Origin: Polymorphum gilvum SL003B-26A1
Lineage (GTDB): Bacteria; Pseudomonadota; Alphaproteobacteria; Rhizobiales; Stappiaceae
NCBI RefSeq assembly: GCF_000192745.1
Contig: NC_015259.1
Coordinates: 3,239,001 to 3,303,000, forward strand
Reading direction: 5' to 3'
DNA: 64,000 nucleotides
Both the position numbers and the translations under genes were made by a program. Each line of letters begins with the position of its first letter. Within the stretch, counting starts at the first letter, position 1. This document shows, in pieces, positions 1-10,526 of this stretch. The notes beneath the pieces are model-generated. The model was not told the DNA's origin. It saw only the letters and a program-made list of their open reading frames with translations, and did no database searches.

Positions 1-63
1 CGGATCCGTCGCGATCGAGCGCAGGCTTTCCTGCGGCGATGCACATGCAGCGACTGAAGTCAT
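1..63 (-). CDS. 5' end of an unidentified gene downstream of coxG (partial)
   Basis: An ATG on the minus strand at 63 follows a strong GGAGGAGG ribosome binding site (about 7 nt spacer). The frame stays open for 21 codons to the window edge. The fragment (begins MTSVAACASPQ) is too short to identify. It lies 42 nt after the coxG stop on the same strand, so it may be the next gene of the cox operon. It does not look like the MHYT start expected for coxH. Confidence 0.45.
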   Translation of the reverse strand, partial: MTSVAACASPQESLRSIATDP

Positions 64-105
64 GGTCGTTCCTCCTCCAGAACCAAGAAAATTATCGTCC
101 GGCCC

Positions 106-699
106 CTACGAGGCCACCTTCTTGCGCAAGCCGAGCACGCTCAGCAGCCAAGCCCAGAACGACCGACGCGCCGGCGCTCCCGCTTCCTTGGCGGCTACGG
201 GCACCGTCTCCGGTTCGGCCGTGGCCGCGGTTGCCGCAGGCGCCTCCGCCGACGCCGGACCGGCGACATGCTTGCCGAACGTCTCGAAGAACTCGCCGGC
301 CAGTCGCTTGGCCGTGGAATCGATCAGTCGGGCCCCAAGCTGGGCAAGCTTGCCGCCGACATTGGCGTCGACGGTGTAGTGCAGGACCGTGGCGTTCGGA
401 CCGTCTTCTTCCAGGCGCACCGTGGCGCCGCCCTTGGCGAAGCCGGCGACACCGCCCGAGCCCTCGCCGTCGATCCGGTAGCCGTTCGGCGGATCCAGCT
501 CGCTCAGCGTCACCTTGCCGCCGAAGGTCGCCTTGACGGGACCGACCTTCAGCGTGACCTTCGCTTCCATGTCCGTATCGGAATGCTTGACCAGATCCTC
601 GCAGCCTGGAATCGAGGCCTTGAGAACATCCGGGTCGTTCAAGGCCTGCCACACCTTTTCGCGCGGGGCTTCGATCCGCTGACTGTCAGCCATCTTCAT
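106..699 (-). CDS. coxG: CoxG, SRPBCC-family CO dehydrogenase accessory protein
   Basis: This 197-aa protein belongs to the CoxG (SRPBCC/START-fold) family. The N-terminal two thirds show the family pattern (RIEAPREKVWQALNDPDVL, then a SIPGCE stretch). In Oligotropha the homologue helps attach CO dehydrogenase to the inner face of the cytoplasmic membrane. An Ala/Pro-rich linker leads to a short hydrophobic C-terminus (FWAWLLSVLGL) followed by basic residues, which fits a membrane anchor. The start is ATG at 699, with ATG at 693 as an alternative; a GGAGA lies upstream. The longer frame to 879 overlaps coxF and is not used. It is the last complete gene of the coxMSLDEFG unit, 16 nt after coxF. 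Confidence 0.9.
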   Translation of the reverse strand: MKMADSQRIEAPREKVWQALNDPDVLKASIPGCEDLVKHSDTDMEAKVTLKVGPVKATFGGKVTLSELDPPNGYRIDGEGSGGVAGFAKGGATVRLEEDGPNATVLHYTVDANVGGKLAQLGARLIDSTAKRLAGEFFETFGKHVAGPASAEAPAATAATAEPETVPVAAKEAGAPARRSFWAWLLSVLGLRKKVAS

Positions 700-715
700 G
701 GTCGGAGATCTCCGG

Positions 716-1591
716 TTAGGTTTGTGCGATAGAGGGGAGCAGCGATGCATCCCGCTGGCCCGTGCGGCGCACGCGCAGCATCTCGGCGAGAATCGACAGC
801 GCGATTTCCTCTGGCGTGATGGCGCCGAGGTCGAGGCCTGCCGGCGCCTTGATCCGCTCCAGCCGGCCTGGATCGACACCGTCCTTTTCCAGCGCCGCCT
901 TCAACGCTGCGGCCTTCTTGCGGCTGCCGACGAAGGCGATGTAGTCGGCATCGACGGCAACCGCGGCCTTCAGGGCCGCCTGGTCGCCACGCCCTTGCGT
1001 CGCCACGACAAGATACCGCTGCGCGGCCGTCTCGACGGTCAGCGCATAGCCCTCGATCCGTTCGTTTGCCCTGGGGAACAGGCCCTGATCCTCGGCCGGG
1101 GCGCAGACCGTGATGTCGAAACCGATGCGCGGCCCCAGATCGGCGAGCGCGACGGCAACCGGACTGGCTCCCAGCACCACGAGGTTCGGTCGCGGCAGTA
1201 CCGGCTCGACGAAGACGTCCATCGTGCCCTGGCTCGGGCACATGTTCCTGGCAAAGCGGATGCCCTGCTTCTCCTCCCCCGGTGTGACGCCGAGATCCTT
1301 CAGCAGGTCTTCCGGCTGGATCGACACCAGCCGGGTCTGACCGTCGACCAGGGACTCCCTTGCCGCCTTAAGCACGGCGGCGCGCGCGCAGCCGCCGCCG
1401 ATCCAGCCGCCGGCGATGCCGCCGTCCGGCCCGATCACGGCCTTGGCGCCGGCCTTGGCGGCAGTCACCGAGATGGTGCGCACGACCGTCGCCAGAGCGA
1501 ACGGCCGTCCCTCCCGGCGCAGGCGGTTCATCAGGTCGTGCAGGTCGCCGCGGTCGTCGGAGGGCGGCACGTGGCTGGTCGACGGGGTCAT
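716..1591 (-). CDS. coxF: CoxF, XdhC/CoxI-family molybdenum-enzyme maturation factor
   Basis: The protein is about 291 aa. An N-terminal XdhC_CoxI domain carries the typical GGWIGGGCARAAVLK motif, and a C-terminal Rossmann-like XdhC_C domain contains the LVVLGASPVAVALADLG nucleotide-binding loop. Family members bind or insert the molybdenum cofactor for hydroxylases of the xanthine oxidase type. Here the client is presumably CoxL. The frame can begin at a GTG (1606) that overlaps the coxE stop as GTGA, at ATG 1597, or at ATG 1591. An AAAGGGA a few bases upstream favours 1591. The gene lies between coxE and coxG, the same position as in Oligotropha. Confidence 0.85.
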   Translation of the reverse strand: MTPSTSHVPPSDDRGDLHDLMNRLRREGRPFALATVVRTISVTAAKAGAKAVIGPDGGIAGGWIGGGCARAAVLKAARESLVDGQTRLVSIQPEDLLKDLGVTPGEEKQGIRFARNMCPSQGTMDVFVEPVLPRPNLVVLGASPVAVALADLGPRIGFDITVCAPAEDQGLFPRANERIEGYALTVETAAQRYLVVATQGRGDQAALKAAVAVDADYIAFVGSRKKAAALKAALEKDGVDPGRLERIKAPAGLDLGAITPEEIALSILAEMLRVRRTGQRDASLLPSIAQT

Positions 1592-1602
1592 CAGCATCCC
1601 TT

Positions 1603-2799
1603 TCACAGCTTCGCCAGATAGGGTTCGAGGGCCGCCAGGCTCTCCAGCGTGTGAGCCGGCGCGAACAGGTCGACATGGGGCAAGGCCGCGGCCATGCCGG
1701 CGGCGGTCGGCTCGTAGCCCTGCCAGCCGATCAGCGGATTGAGCCAGACGATACGCTTGCAGCGCCGGCGCAATGCGGCCATCTCGGCGCCCAACCGCTC
1801 GGGATCGCCGGTGTCGTATCCGTCGGACAGGATCATCACGCAGGTGCGCGAATGGATGACCCGGGCTGCATGCCAGCGGTTGAACTCGGCCAGCGCCTCG
1901 CCGATCTTCGTGCCGCCGCCGACGCCCTGCGCCATCAGCCCCATGCGGTCGAGCGCGCGGGCCGCGTCACGTTCCTTGAGCGCCGACGAGACATGAACCA
2001 GTCGGGTATGGAAAAGGAACGCCTCCGCCTCGCGGAAGCTGTCGAGGATGCCGTGCACGAAGCGGGTGAAGACGCCCGTGTAGTTGTTCATCGAGCCGGA
2101 AGCATCGAGCAGCACGACGATGCGCAACTGCTTCTCCCGTGGTCCCTTGCGCACCAGTTCGATCGGCGTGCCGCCGTGGCCGATCGACCTGCGCAGCGTC
2201 CGGCGCAGGTCGAGCCGCGGCCCCTTGCGCCGCTGGCGGTCGCGCCGGGTCAGGCGGACCCGCATCGCGTGCGCCAGCCGCTCGGCCAGCGCATGCGCCT
2301 GCGCCACCGCCTCAGGATCGGCAATCTTGCGGAAGTCGGTCTTCGCGAGGTTCTCCGCCCGGCTGGCACCCTCGCGCTTGCCGGCAGGGTCCTCCTCGCC
2401 CTCCTCCGCCTCGCCGGCCCGTCGTTCGACGTCGCCGGCCGGGCCGATTTCCGTTGTCGCGGCGTCATCGGACAGATGTCGGAGAGTCTTAGGAGTGTTT
2501 CCGGAGTGGCTGCCGCTGACCTTGACCGCCGACTTGACGCCCTTGCCGGTCCAGTAGGCGTCGAACAGCGCATCGAACTTGAGCCAGTCGGACCGCCGTC
2601 CGCAGAACAGGGCGCGGAAGGCCCCCCGCAGGTCTGCCTGGCGCCGCGCCGGGCCTGTGGCGAGCAATGCCAGCGCATCGGTCGTTTCGGCGAGGCCGAC
2701 CTTGAAGCCGTTGTCCCTCAGCATGCGCACGAAGCCGGCCAGGCGCACGCGCATGGCGGCACCGATTTGCTCCGATCCTTCAAGCGCATGGGCCGCCAT
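1603..2799 (-). CDS. coxE: CoxE, von Willebrand factor A domain protein
   Basis: This 398-aa protein is of the CoxE/VWA_CoxE type. The C-terminal vWA domain has the MIDAS motif DASGS starting at residue 232 and a later LSDGYDTG segment (TxxSD-like). The middle is a charged linker (EEGEEDPAGKREG). CoxE pairs with the AAA+ protein CoxD; together they act as a chaperone pair that builds the [CuSMoO2] site of CO dehydrogenase. The gene starts one base after the coxD stop (TGAcATG) and runs into coxF, so translation is probably coupled. The family assignment is secure, and the partner role follows from Oligotropha. Confidence 0.88.
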   Translation of the reverse strand: MAAHALEGSEQIGAAMRVRLAGFVRMLRDNGFKVGLAETTDALALLATGPARRQADLRGAFRALFCGRRSDWLKFDALFDAYWTGKGVKSAVKVSGSHSGNTPKTLRHLSDDAATTEIGPAGDVERRAGEAEEGEEDPAGKREGASRAENLAKTDFRKIADPEAVAQAHALAERLAHAMRVRLTRRDRQRRKGPRLDLRRTLRRSIGHGGTPIELVRKGPREKQLRIVVLLDASGSMNNYTGVFTRFVHGILDSFREAEAFLFHTRLVHVSSALKERDAARALDRMGLMAQGVGGGTKIGEALAEFNRWHAARVIHSRTCVMILSDGYDTGDPERLGAEMAALRRRCKRIVWLNPLIGWQGYEPTAAGMAAALPHVDLFAPAHTLESLAALEPYLAKL

Positions 2800-2800
2800 G

Positions 2801-3682
2801 TCAGGCCACCTTGCCGAGCAGGCGGTCGGTTACCTCGCGGGTTATCCGCGCCTGGTCCTCGCGCGTCTTCAGCACGCAGGCGAGCGTGTCGAAGACCAGC
2901 TCCCGGTCCTCGTGCAGGTTCCGCCCCCCGAGCCCGACCAGCGCCGCGGCCCAGTCGATGGTCTCGGCAACGCCCGGCACCTTGGCGAGATCCTCCTTGC
3001 GCAGCCTCGCCATCAGTTCCGCGATCTGCAGCGCCAGCACGGCGTCTATCCCCGGCACGCGGGTCCTAAGTATCTGAGCTTCGCGGCCGACGTCGGGATA
3101 ATCCACGTAGTGATAGAGGCAGCGCCGGCGCAGCGCGTCGGACAGTTCCCTGGTCCCGTTCGACGTCAGCACCACCTTCGGAATGCTCGTCGCGGTCACC
3201 GTGCCGAGTTCGGGGATCGACACCTGGTAGTCCGACAGGAGTTCGAGCAGGAAGGCCTCGAATTCCTCGTCGGCACGGTCGACCTCGTCGATCAGCAGGA
3301 CCGGGGGCTTGTCCTGGCGGATGGCGGCCAGGAGCGGGCGCTCAAGCAGGTACTTTTCGGAAAACAGTGCGTCCTCAATGGATTGAGCGTCCTCGCCAGA
3401 GCCCTCATGTGCCTTGATGGCGAGCAACTGGCGCTGGTAGTTCCATTCATAGAGGGCGTCGGAGCGGTCCAGGCCCTCGTAGCACTGCAGCCGGATCAGA
3501 TCGGTGTCATGCAACGCCGCCAGCGCCTTGGCGACCTCGGTCTTGCCGACGCCGGCCTCGCCCTCAAGAAGCAGCGGCCGGCCCAGAAGCTCCATCAGCA
3601 GCAGCGCCGTCGCCAGGCCCTCGTCGGCGACGTAGCCGGTCTCGGCCAGGGCTTTCGCCAACTCGTTCTTGTCGCGGATCAT
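2801..3682 (-). CDS. coxD: CoxD, MoxR-type AAA+ ATPase for CO dehydrogenase active-site maturation
   Basis: A 293-aa MoxR-family AAA+ ATPase. Walker A is GEAGVGKT at residues 41-48 and Walker B is LLIDEVD around 129-135. A sensor-1 SNGTREL and an arginine-finger region (DALRRRC) follow. In Oligotropha CoxD is needed to insert sulfur and copper into the Mo centre of CoxL. Start is ATG 3682. It is separated from coxL by 157 nt that include a perfect 13-bp hairpin, and coxE follows after one base. Confidence 0.9.
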   Translation of the reverse strand: MIRDKNELAKALAETGYVADEGLATALLLMELLGRPLLLEGEAGVGKTEVAKALAALHDTDLIRLQCYEGLDRSDALYEWNYQRQLLAIKAHEGSGEDAQSIEDALFSEKYLLERPLLAAIRQDKPPVLLIDEVDRADEEFEAFLLELLSDYQVSIPELGTVTATSIPKVVLTSNGTRELSDALRRRCLYHYVDYPDVGREAQILRTRVPGIDAVLALQIAELMARLRKEDLAKVPGVAETIDWAAALVGLGGRNLHEDRELVFDTLACVLKTREDQARITREVTDRLLGKVA

Positions 3683-3758
3683 ATCAGCGCAGTTCCTGTA
3701 AACCCTTCGCAGAAAAAGACCTCTGGCCGCTCGAGCGAACGCCGACCGCCGTATCGGC

Positions 3759-3792
3759 GCCCCTCTCCGCCGAACGTGCGGCGGAGAGGGGC
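3759..3792. promoter_or_regulatory. perfect 13-bp hairpin between coxL and coxD
   Basis: GCCCCTCTCCGCC at 3759-3771 is the exact reverse complement of 3780-3792, with an 8-nt loop. Neither strand has a T-run after the stem, so it is not a canonical intrinsic terminator. Its place between the structural genes (coxMSL) and the maturation genes (coxDEFG) suggests mRNA 3'-end protection, processing or partial termination. That role is inferred. Confidence 0.6.
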
Positions 3793-3839
3793 CCGTTTGC
3801 GGGCGGCTAGGTTCCCCGCAGCCCGGTCATCCCGCCGGC

Positions 3840-6256
3840 CTAGCCGTGAGCGCCCAGTTCCTTGGCAGCCTTCCAGAGCCGCCAGCTGTCGTGCGGCATC
3901 TGGATATGCGTCGAGCCGAGGAAGGCAAAGGCGTCGTTGACGGCGTTGGAGAAGGCCGGCACGCCGCCGACGTTCGGGCTTTCGCCGACGCCCTTGGCCC
4001 CGATCGGGTGATGCGGCGATGGGGTGACCGTGTAGTCGGTCTCCCACTTCGGCGTCTCCACCGCCGTCGGCAGGAAGAAGTCCATGAACGACGCCCCGAG
4101 CACGTTGCCGGTCTCGTCGTAGCGGATCTCCTGGCCCATCGCGATGGCGAAGGCCTCGGTCAGTCCGCCATGTACCTGCCCCTCGATGATCATCGGGTTG
4201 ATGCGGGTGCCGCAATCGTCCAGCGCGTAGAAGCGCCGGGTCTTGGCAACGCCCGTGTCGACGTCGATGTCCATGACGCAGAAATAGGCGCCGAATGGGT
4301 AGGTCATGTTGGGCGGATCGTAGTAGCTGACCGCCTCGAGACCCGGTTCCATGCCCGGAGGGGGCGAATGATAGGCCGCCCAGGCAATCTCTGTCATGGA
4401 CTTGCGCGCTTCCGGGTTGCCCTTGACGCGGAAGCCGTCGACGTCCCACTCCAGGTCGTATTCGGACACCTCCAGCATGTGCGCGGCGATCATCTGCGCC
4501 TTCGCCCGGATCTTGCGGGCCGCCAACGCAATGGCTGCGCCGGCCACCGGCGTCGAGCGCGAACCGTAGGTGCCGAGACCGTAGGGCGCCGTGTCCGTGT
4601 TGCCTTCCTCGACCATGATGTTCTCGGCCGGGATGCCGATCTCGGTGGCGATGATCTGAGCCCAGGTCGTCTCGTGGCCCTGGCCCTGGGACTTGGTGCC
4701 CATGCGCGAGATCACGGAGCCGGTCGGATGGACCCGAATCTCGGCCGAGTCGAACATGGCAACGCCGAGGATGTCGCAGTTCTTCGACGGGCCGGCGCCG
4801 ACGATCTCGGTGAAGAACGAGATGCCGATGCCCATGATCTCGCGTGTCTCGCCGCGCTTGAAGGCCTCCTGCTTGCGTTTCTGCTCCTCGCGCAGTTCGC
4901 GGTAACCGATGGCGTCCATCGCCTTCTGCATGGCGAGGTGATAGTCGCCGCTATCGTATTCCCAGCCCAGCGCAGACTGGTAGGGGAACTGATCGCGCCT
5001 GATGAAGTTCTTCATCCGCAGATCCGCCGGGTCCATGCCGAGCTTCTGGGCGAGGATGTCCATCGCCCGCTCGATGCAGTAGGCGGCTTCCGTGACGCGG
5101 AACGAACAACGATAGGCTACACCGCCCGGCGCCTTGTTGGTGTAGACGCCGTCGACGGCCAGATGGGCCACAGGGAAGTCATAGGAGCCGGTGACGATGT
5201 TGAAGAACCCCGCCGGCCACTTGGACGGGTCGGCGCAGGCGTCGAAGCCGCCATGGTCGGCGAGCACGTGCACGCGCAGGCCGGTCACGGTGCCGTCCTT
5301 CTTCGCGGCGACTTCCGTGGTCATGTGGTAGTCGCGGGCGAAGGACGTGGTGGAGAGGTTCTCCATGCGGTCCTCGACCCATTTCACCGGGCGGCCGGTG
5401 ACGATGCTGGCCACGATGGCGCAGATGTAGCCCGGATAGGCACCTACCTTGTTGCCGAAGCCGCCGCCGATGTCCGGCGCGATGACATGGATCTTGTGCT
5501 CGGGGATCGTCGACAGAAGCGACGCCACCGTGCGGATCACATGTGGCGCCTGGAACGTACCGTAGACCGTCAACTCGCCCTTGATCTTGTCCATCGACGC
5601 CACGCACTGGCAGGTCTCCAGCGGCGAGGGATGGGTGCGGTGATAGGAGATCATCTCCTTGATCGTCACGTCGGCGTCGCTGAAGGCCTTGGCGGTCAGG
5701 TCCTTGTCGCCCACTTCCCAGCAGAAGATGTGGTTGTGATGCTTGCGCGGGCCATGGGCGCCTTCGGTCTTGCCTTCCAGGTCGGGGCGGAGCACCGGCG
5801 CGTCCGGGTCCAGAGCCTTGAACGGGTCAACCAGCACGGGGAGTTCCTCGTACTCGACCTCGACAAGCTGGATCGCATCGTCGGCGACATAGCGGTCCTC
5901 GGCGATGACGAAGGCGACTTCCTGGTTCTGGTAGAGTACCTTTCCGTCGGCGAGCACCATCTGCACGTCGCCGGCCAGCGTCGGCATCCAGGCGAGATTG
6001 ACGCCCTTGAGGTCCTCGGCCGTCAGCACCGCGATCACGCCGGGAAGCTTCAGAGCCTCGGTGGCGTCGATCTTCTTGACCTTGGCGTGGGCATAGGGGG
6101 AGCGGACGAAGTCGCCGTACAGCATGCCGGGCAGCTTGATGTCGTCGACGTACTGGCCTTTGCCCTGCGTGAAGCGGATGTCCTCGACGCGCTTGCGCTT
6201 GCAGCCCATGCCCTCCAGACGGGCTTCGCGCTGCTCCTTGGTGAGGGTCATGTCGT

Positions 6257-6260
<4 letters not shown>
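3840..6260 (-). CDS. coxL: CoxL, form I aerobic carbon monoxide dehydrogenase large (Mo/Cu) subunit
   Basis: This 806-aa molybdenum hydroxylase large subunit catalyses CO + H2O to CO2 + 2 H+ + 2 e-. The loop AYRCSFR, with Cys at residue 385, is the signature of form I (true CO-oxidising) CoxL; form II proteins have AYRGAGR. That Cys bridges copper to molybdenum. The C-terminal GAKGVGES segment supplies the conserved active-site Glu. IGGGFGNK and GQGHET are further cofactor-site motifs. Length matches Oligotropha CoxL. Its ATG overlaps the coxS stop (ATGA). It acts as a (LMS)2 heterohexamer on the cytoplasmic side of the membrane. Confidence 0.97.
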
Positions 6261-6766
<506 letters not shown>

Positions 6767-6780
6767 GGGTATCCTCTCCC

Positions 6781-7647
6781 TCAACCCCTGGCGCGTTCGG
6801 CCGCACGGGCCAGCGCCCGCTGCAGCATGACGCCCGCCATCTTGGTGCGATACTCAGCCGGGCCGCGCCCGTCTGAGGCCGGATTGGTGATCGCCTCCGC
6901 TGCCACGACGGCGCGCTTGACTGTGTCCGCATCAAGCGTCGATCCGATCAGGATCGAACCCGCCTCCTCGGCATAGAGCGGCGTGTCGGCGACGTTGGTC
7001 AGGCCGATCGAGCAGGTTGCGACCTTGCCGCCCGACACAGTGAGCACGACCGCGGCCGCAGCCGTCGCATAGTCACCGACCTTGCGCTTCAGCTTCTCGT
7101 AGGCATAGCCGTGACCAGCCGGCGGCACGGGGATGCGGATGCTGGCGAGGATCTCGTCCGGCGCCAGCGCCGTGAAATAGGCAGCCTCGTAGAAATCGCG
7201 CGCGGCAACCCGGCGTTCGCCGTTCGGCCCGACCAGCGTGTAGGAGGCGTCGAGACATTGCATCAGCGCCGGCATGTCGTTGCCCGGATCGCCGTTGGCG
7301 ACGTTGCCGCCGATTGTGCCCAGATAGCGGATCTGCGGATCGGCGATCAGCAGGGCCGTTTCGCGCAGAATCGGTACCCTCTCGGTGAGCAGGGTCGAGC
7401 CGATCACCTCATGCTGCGTGGTGGTGGCGCCGATCACGATCGCGCCGCCCTCTTCGCGGATGCCCTTGAGATCCGCCACGCCGGCGAGATCGATCAGATG
7501 TTCGGGCGCGGCCATGCGCAGCTTCATCATCGGGATCAGGCTGTGGCCGCCGGCGAGCGGGCGTGCCTCCTCGCCGTGATCGGCCAGAAGCGCGACGGCT
7601 TCGGCAACCGTCTTCGGACGGTGATAGACGAAATTCCCAGGTATCAC
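6781..7647 (-). CDS. coxM: CoxM, CO dehydrogenase medium FAD subunit
   Basis: A 288-aa FAD-binding subunit of the molybdopterin dehydrogenase family. The flavin motifs are AGGHS at residues 32-36 and TIGGN at 111-115, followed by NGDPGND. A CO_deh_flav_C domain forms the C-terminal third. It accepts electrons from CoxS and passes them to the respiratory chain. The likely start is GTG at 7647, after a GGGAGGAT; the longer upstream frame lacks family similarity. First gene of the coxMSL structural block; coxS follows after 14 nt. Confidence 0.95.
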   Translation of the reverse strand: MIPGNFVYHRPKTVAEAVALLADHGEEARPLAGGHSLIPMMKLRMAAPEHLIDLAGVADLKGIREEGGAIVIGATTTQHEVIGSTLLTERVPILRETALLIADPQIRYLGTIGGNVANGDPGNDMPALMQCLDASYTLVGPNGERRVAARDFYEAAYFTALAPDEILASIRIPVPPAGHGYAYEKLKRKVGDYATAAAAVVLTVSGGKVATCSIGLTNVADTPLYAEEAGSILIGSTLDADTVKRAVVAAEAITNPASDGRGPAEYRTKMAGVMLQRALARAAERARG

Positions 7648-8222
7648 GTTCGATCCTCCCTCAGCCTGATCGCTGCCGCCGCCTACGCACCCGGGACCGC
7701 ACCTCGTGCTCCGGGGTGCTCCGGGCCGTGCTCTAGGGCGTTCCCAAGCAGGTCCTCCGCTCCCGGACCACGCGTGCCTGACCTGGCGGGAATTCCCTCG
7801 GCCTGCCCACGCAGCCTTCCCTCGCTTTCCGAGGAGCAGCTCCGGACGCAGCCGGCAGCCCGGCGTCACGGACGTCTCCGGCAAACGATGGGTGCGGCGG
7901 AACGGCACATGTGATGCTGGAAAACAGTGCGGTGCACGCACAACCCAGCGTTCATGGATGACGCGGGAATTGCACGAAATACGGCAATTGCGCACGAATT
8001 GCGTCAATGTTCCTGACGCATCTGACGCGATCCGGCCGTTACGCAGACAACGGCTGGACGCAGGAACGAGAGCGCTGCCTCAATGGTTTGGCGCGGGCTT
8101 TCGCGACGTCCCTCCCGTACGGGCGTCCGCCGTCCTGTGGGACCAGCTGTCAAGGGCCGGAAGGAACCGCCCCCCGTGCAGAGCGCAAGGCGCCGATCGG
8201 TTTGGCCGATGACGACCGGCCG
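7648..8222 (-). promoter_or_regulatory. 575-bp leader/promoter region between coxC and coxM with repeated short motifs
   Basis: No credible gene lies here. AATTGC occurs three times at 7968-7973, 7986-7991 and 7997-8002. GCGTCA (read on the minus strand) occurs at about 8002, 8014 and 8023, the last two in a 9-bp direct repeat. A TTGACG lies on the minus strand in the same cluster, but no convincing -10 box is visible. LytTR regulators such as CoxC bind direct repeats, so this cluster, about 320-380 nt upstream of coxM, is a candidate control region. The assignment is inferred. Confidence 0.4.
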
Positions 8223-9515
8223 CTATTCTGCAGCAGCAGCCGGCGGCGCCGTGTCCAGGGCCGCGATCCGCGCCTTGATGCGCGACCACTTCGACCGACT
8301 GACGGGCACGGCGTGCGGCTCTTCGCAGGCCATGTGCAGCAAGCCGCTGTCACCCGCACGCCGCAGGCCCGCAACCCGGCTCAGGTTGACGATGTGGCTG
8401 CGATGCACCCGCGCGAAGAGCTTCGAATCCAGCTGCCGCTCCACCTCGCCGATCGACAGCGGGCAGAAGTAGCTGCGGCTGCTGTCATAGAGGCGGGTGT
8501 AGTGGGCATCCGCCTGCACCGCCAGCAGATCGTCGATGGCGAGTCGCGCCTTGACGCCATCCCGCTCGATCGGCAGGCTTTTTCCCGCCGAGCCGGTCCG
8601 CAGGCGATCCTCCGGCGCTCCCTGCAGACCGAGGGCGGCACGACGCAGCGGCTCGGCAAGGGCGGCGTTGCCGGAAGCATCCTGGGCACGCGACAGGTCC
8701 GCGAAGGCCGCCAGGGCGGCCACATCGGTCTGCTCGGTCAGGTCTGCAGCCCCGCCGCCGTTCTGGACCAGCCGGCCTGCCGGCCGGTGCGCGCTCGGCG
8801 CGCGTGTCGCTCCCCGTTCGGGCACCAGCGCCAGCAGGAACAGACCGGAGACCACGAAAGCGACGATGGCGACGATGATAGCGAGCGTGCCCGGCCCGAC
8901 CGCTGGCGCGCTGAGCGCCTGCGGAGCGCTGTGCGGGGTCAGGGTCATGCCGGCCATGGCGATGTAGTGCATGGCGGAAATGGCGCCGCCGAGCACTGCT
9001 GCCGAAATCAGGACCGGCGGCCGACGGCCGGCGCCGAAGGCCAGCCACAGCGCCAACCCCGAAGCCGCGAAGGCAACGACGAAGCTTGCCCCGACGAACC
9101 GGGGATCGTGATCCATGCGGGAGGAAGCATGCAGTGCATACATGCCGAGATAGTGCATGGTGCAGATGCCGGTGCCCATGACGAAGGCCGACAGGGACAG
9201 CCGCAGCCGGCCAAGCGGGCCGTTGCTGGCGGCAAATACGGACAGGCCGACTACAAGCACGCACACCAGGAAGGACAGCAGGGTCGGCAGGACGAGGAAA
9301 TCGACTGCCACCGGCAGGCGGGCGGCCAGCATGCCGACGAAATGCATGGACCAGATGCCGAGGGCGAGCGACAGTGCCGCGCCGGCCAGCAGGTAACGCC
9401 GTCGCGGGTCGACCGCGTCGGTGACCTGCACGGCAATGCTCAGGCCGACGTAGCTGCCCTGGAAGGCAACGATCAACGAAAGCGCCACGAGCCAAGGCTC
9501 GTGCGTGAGGCTCAT
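8223..9515 (-). CDS. coxC: CoxC-like regulator: MHYT membrane sensor fused to LytTR DNA-binding domain
   Basis: A protein of about 430 aa. The N-terminal half is a multi-pass membrane domain with three MHYT-type motifs (SMHFVGM, TMHYLGM, AMHYIAM). These are proposed to bind copper and sense small diatomic gases. An Ala-rich linker leads to a C-terminal LytTR domain (DLLAVQADAHYTRLY; HRSHIVNL). The architecture and its place directly upstream of coxM match CoxC of Oligotropha. ATG 9515 is chosen over the longer frame to 9713 because homology starts there and GAGG/AGGGAG lies upstream. It probably controls the cox operon in response to CO. Confidence 0.85.
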   Translation of the reverse strand: MSLTHEPWLVALSLIVAFQGSYVGLSIAVQVTDAVDPRRRYLLAGAALSLALGIWSMHFVGMLAARLPVAVDFLVLPTLLSFLVCVLVVGLSVFAASNGPLGRLRLSLSAFVMGTGICTMHYLGMYALHASSRMDHDPRFVGASFVVAFAASGLALWLAFGAGRRPPVLISAAVLGGAISAMHYIAMAGMTLTPHSAPQALSAPAVGPGTLAIIVAIVAFVVSGLFLLALVPERGATRAPSAHRPAGRLVQNGGGAADLTEQTDVAALAAFADLSRAQDASGNAALAEPLRRAALGLQGAPEDRLRTGSAGKSLPIERDGVKARLAIDDLLAVQADAHYTRLYDSSRSYFCPLSIGEVERQLDSKLFARVHRSHIVNLSRVAGLRRAGDSGLLHMACEEPHAVPVSRSKWSRIKARIAALDTAPPAAAAE

Positions 9516-9739
9516 CCTCGGTTCTCCCTCTCGCCGGTGCCGCGCGGGCGGCCTCCTCCCCAGCGTCATGAGCATAGGGGATCGCCCGCCCTTATCCAAG
9601 ACGGGCGTGACGGCGGCATGACCCGGCCGGCCTTGCGCGCGCTGCGGCAGGCCCCTAGGCTGGCCGCAGCGGCCGTGGAGAGGCCAGGGAGGCGACGGTC
9701 GAAATGGTGTCAAGTATTTGGAATCAGGGAGAAAACCGG

Positions 9740-10498
9740 ATGGGTGTGGAGGGCAAGGTGGTCCTGGTGACCGGGGCGAGTTCGGGAATCGGCAAAGCGA
9801 CGGCGATCGCCTTCCTCAAGGCCGGCAGCCGGGTGATCCTCACCGGCCGGCGCGCGGAGCAACTCGAAGAGGCGGCAAGGACTGCCGGAGCGGTGCCGGA
9901 AACCTGCCTATGCTCTGCCGGAGACGTGACAAATCCTGACGATGTCGACGCACTCTACACGGCGATCGCCGACCGCTTCGGTCGCCTCGACGTCGTCTTC
10001 AACAACGCCGGAATCAGCCTGCCGTCGACGCTGATCGACGACCTTTCTGTCGACGACTGGCGGCGCGTCGTCGACGTCAACCTGACCGGCGCCTTCCTGG
10101 TCGCCCGCGGCGCCTTCGCGCTGATGCGCCGACAGGATCCGCAGGGCGGGCGGATCATTAACAACGGTTCGATCTCAGCCCATGCGCCACGCCCCGGCTC
10201 GGCCGCCTACACCGCGACCAAGCACGCCATCACCGGCCTGACGCGCACGCTGTCGCTTGACGGCCGAGCGTTCAACATCGCCTGCGGCCAGATCGACATC
10301 GGCAATGCGGCGTCCGAAATGACCGACCAGTTCCGCACGGGCATCCCCCAGGCCGACGGCTCGCTGCGGCCCGAACCGGTGATGGACGTCGCCCACGTCG
10401 CCTCCTCGGTGCTGCACATGGCCTCGCTGCCGCTGGACGCCAACGTCCAGTTCATGACCGTCATGGCCACCGCCATGCCGTTCATCGGGCGGGGGTAA
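9740..10498 (+). CDS. short-chain dehydrogenase/reductase (SDR)
   Basis: A 252-aa classical SDR. The NAD(P)-binding TGASSGIG is at residues 11-18, NNAG at 88-91, catalytic Ser at 144 and the YxxxK pair at Tyr157/Lys161. The substrate cannot be read from the sequence. ATG 9740 follows a GGGAG; the earlier in-frame ATG at 9704 adds residues with no SDR similarity. It is transcribed divergently from coxC and convergently with the spike module. Confidence 0.9.
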   Translation: MGVEGKVVLVTGASSGIGKATAIAFLKAGSRVILTGRRAEQLEEAARTAGAVPETCLCSAGDVTNPDDVDALYTAIADRFGRLDVVFNNAGISLPSTLIDDLSVDDWRRVVDVNLTGAFLVARGAFALMRRQDPQGGRIINNGSISAHAPRPGSAAYTATKHAITGLTRTLSLDGRAFNIACGQIDIGNAASEMTDQFRTGIPQADGSLRPEPVMDVAHVASSVLHMASLPLDANVQFMTVMATAMPFIGRG

Positions 10499-10526
10499 GG
10501 CCGGGCACAGAGCCGCGGGCAGCGTC

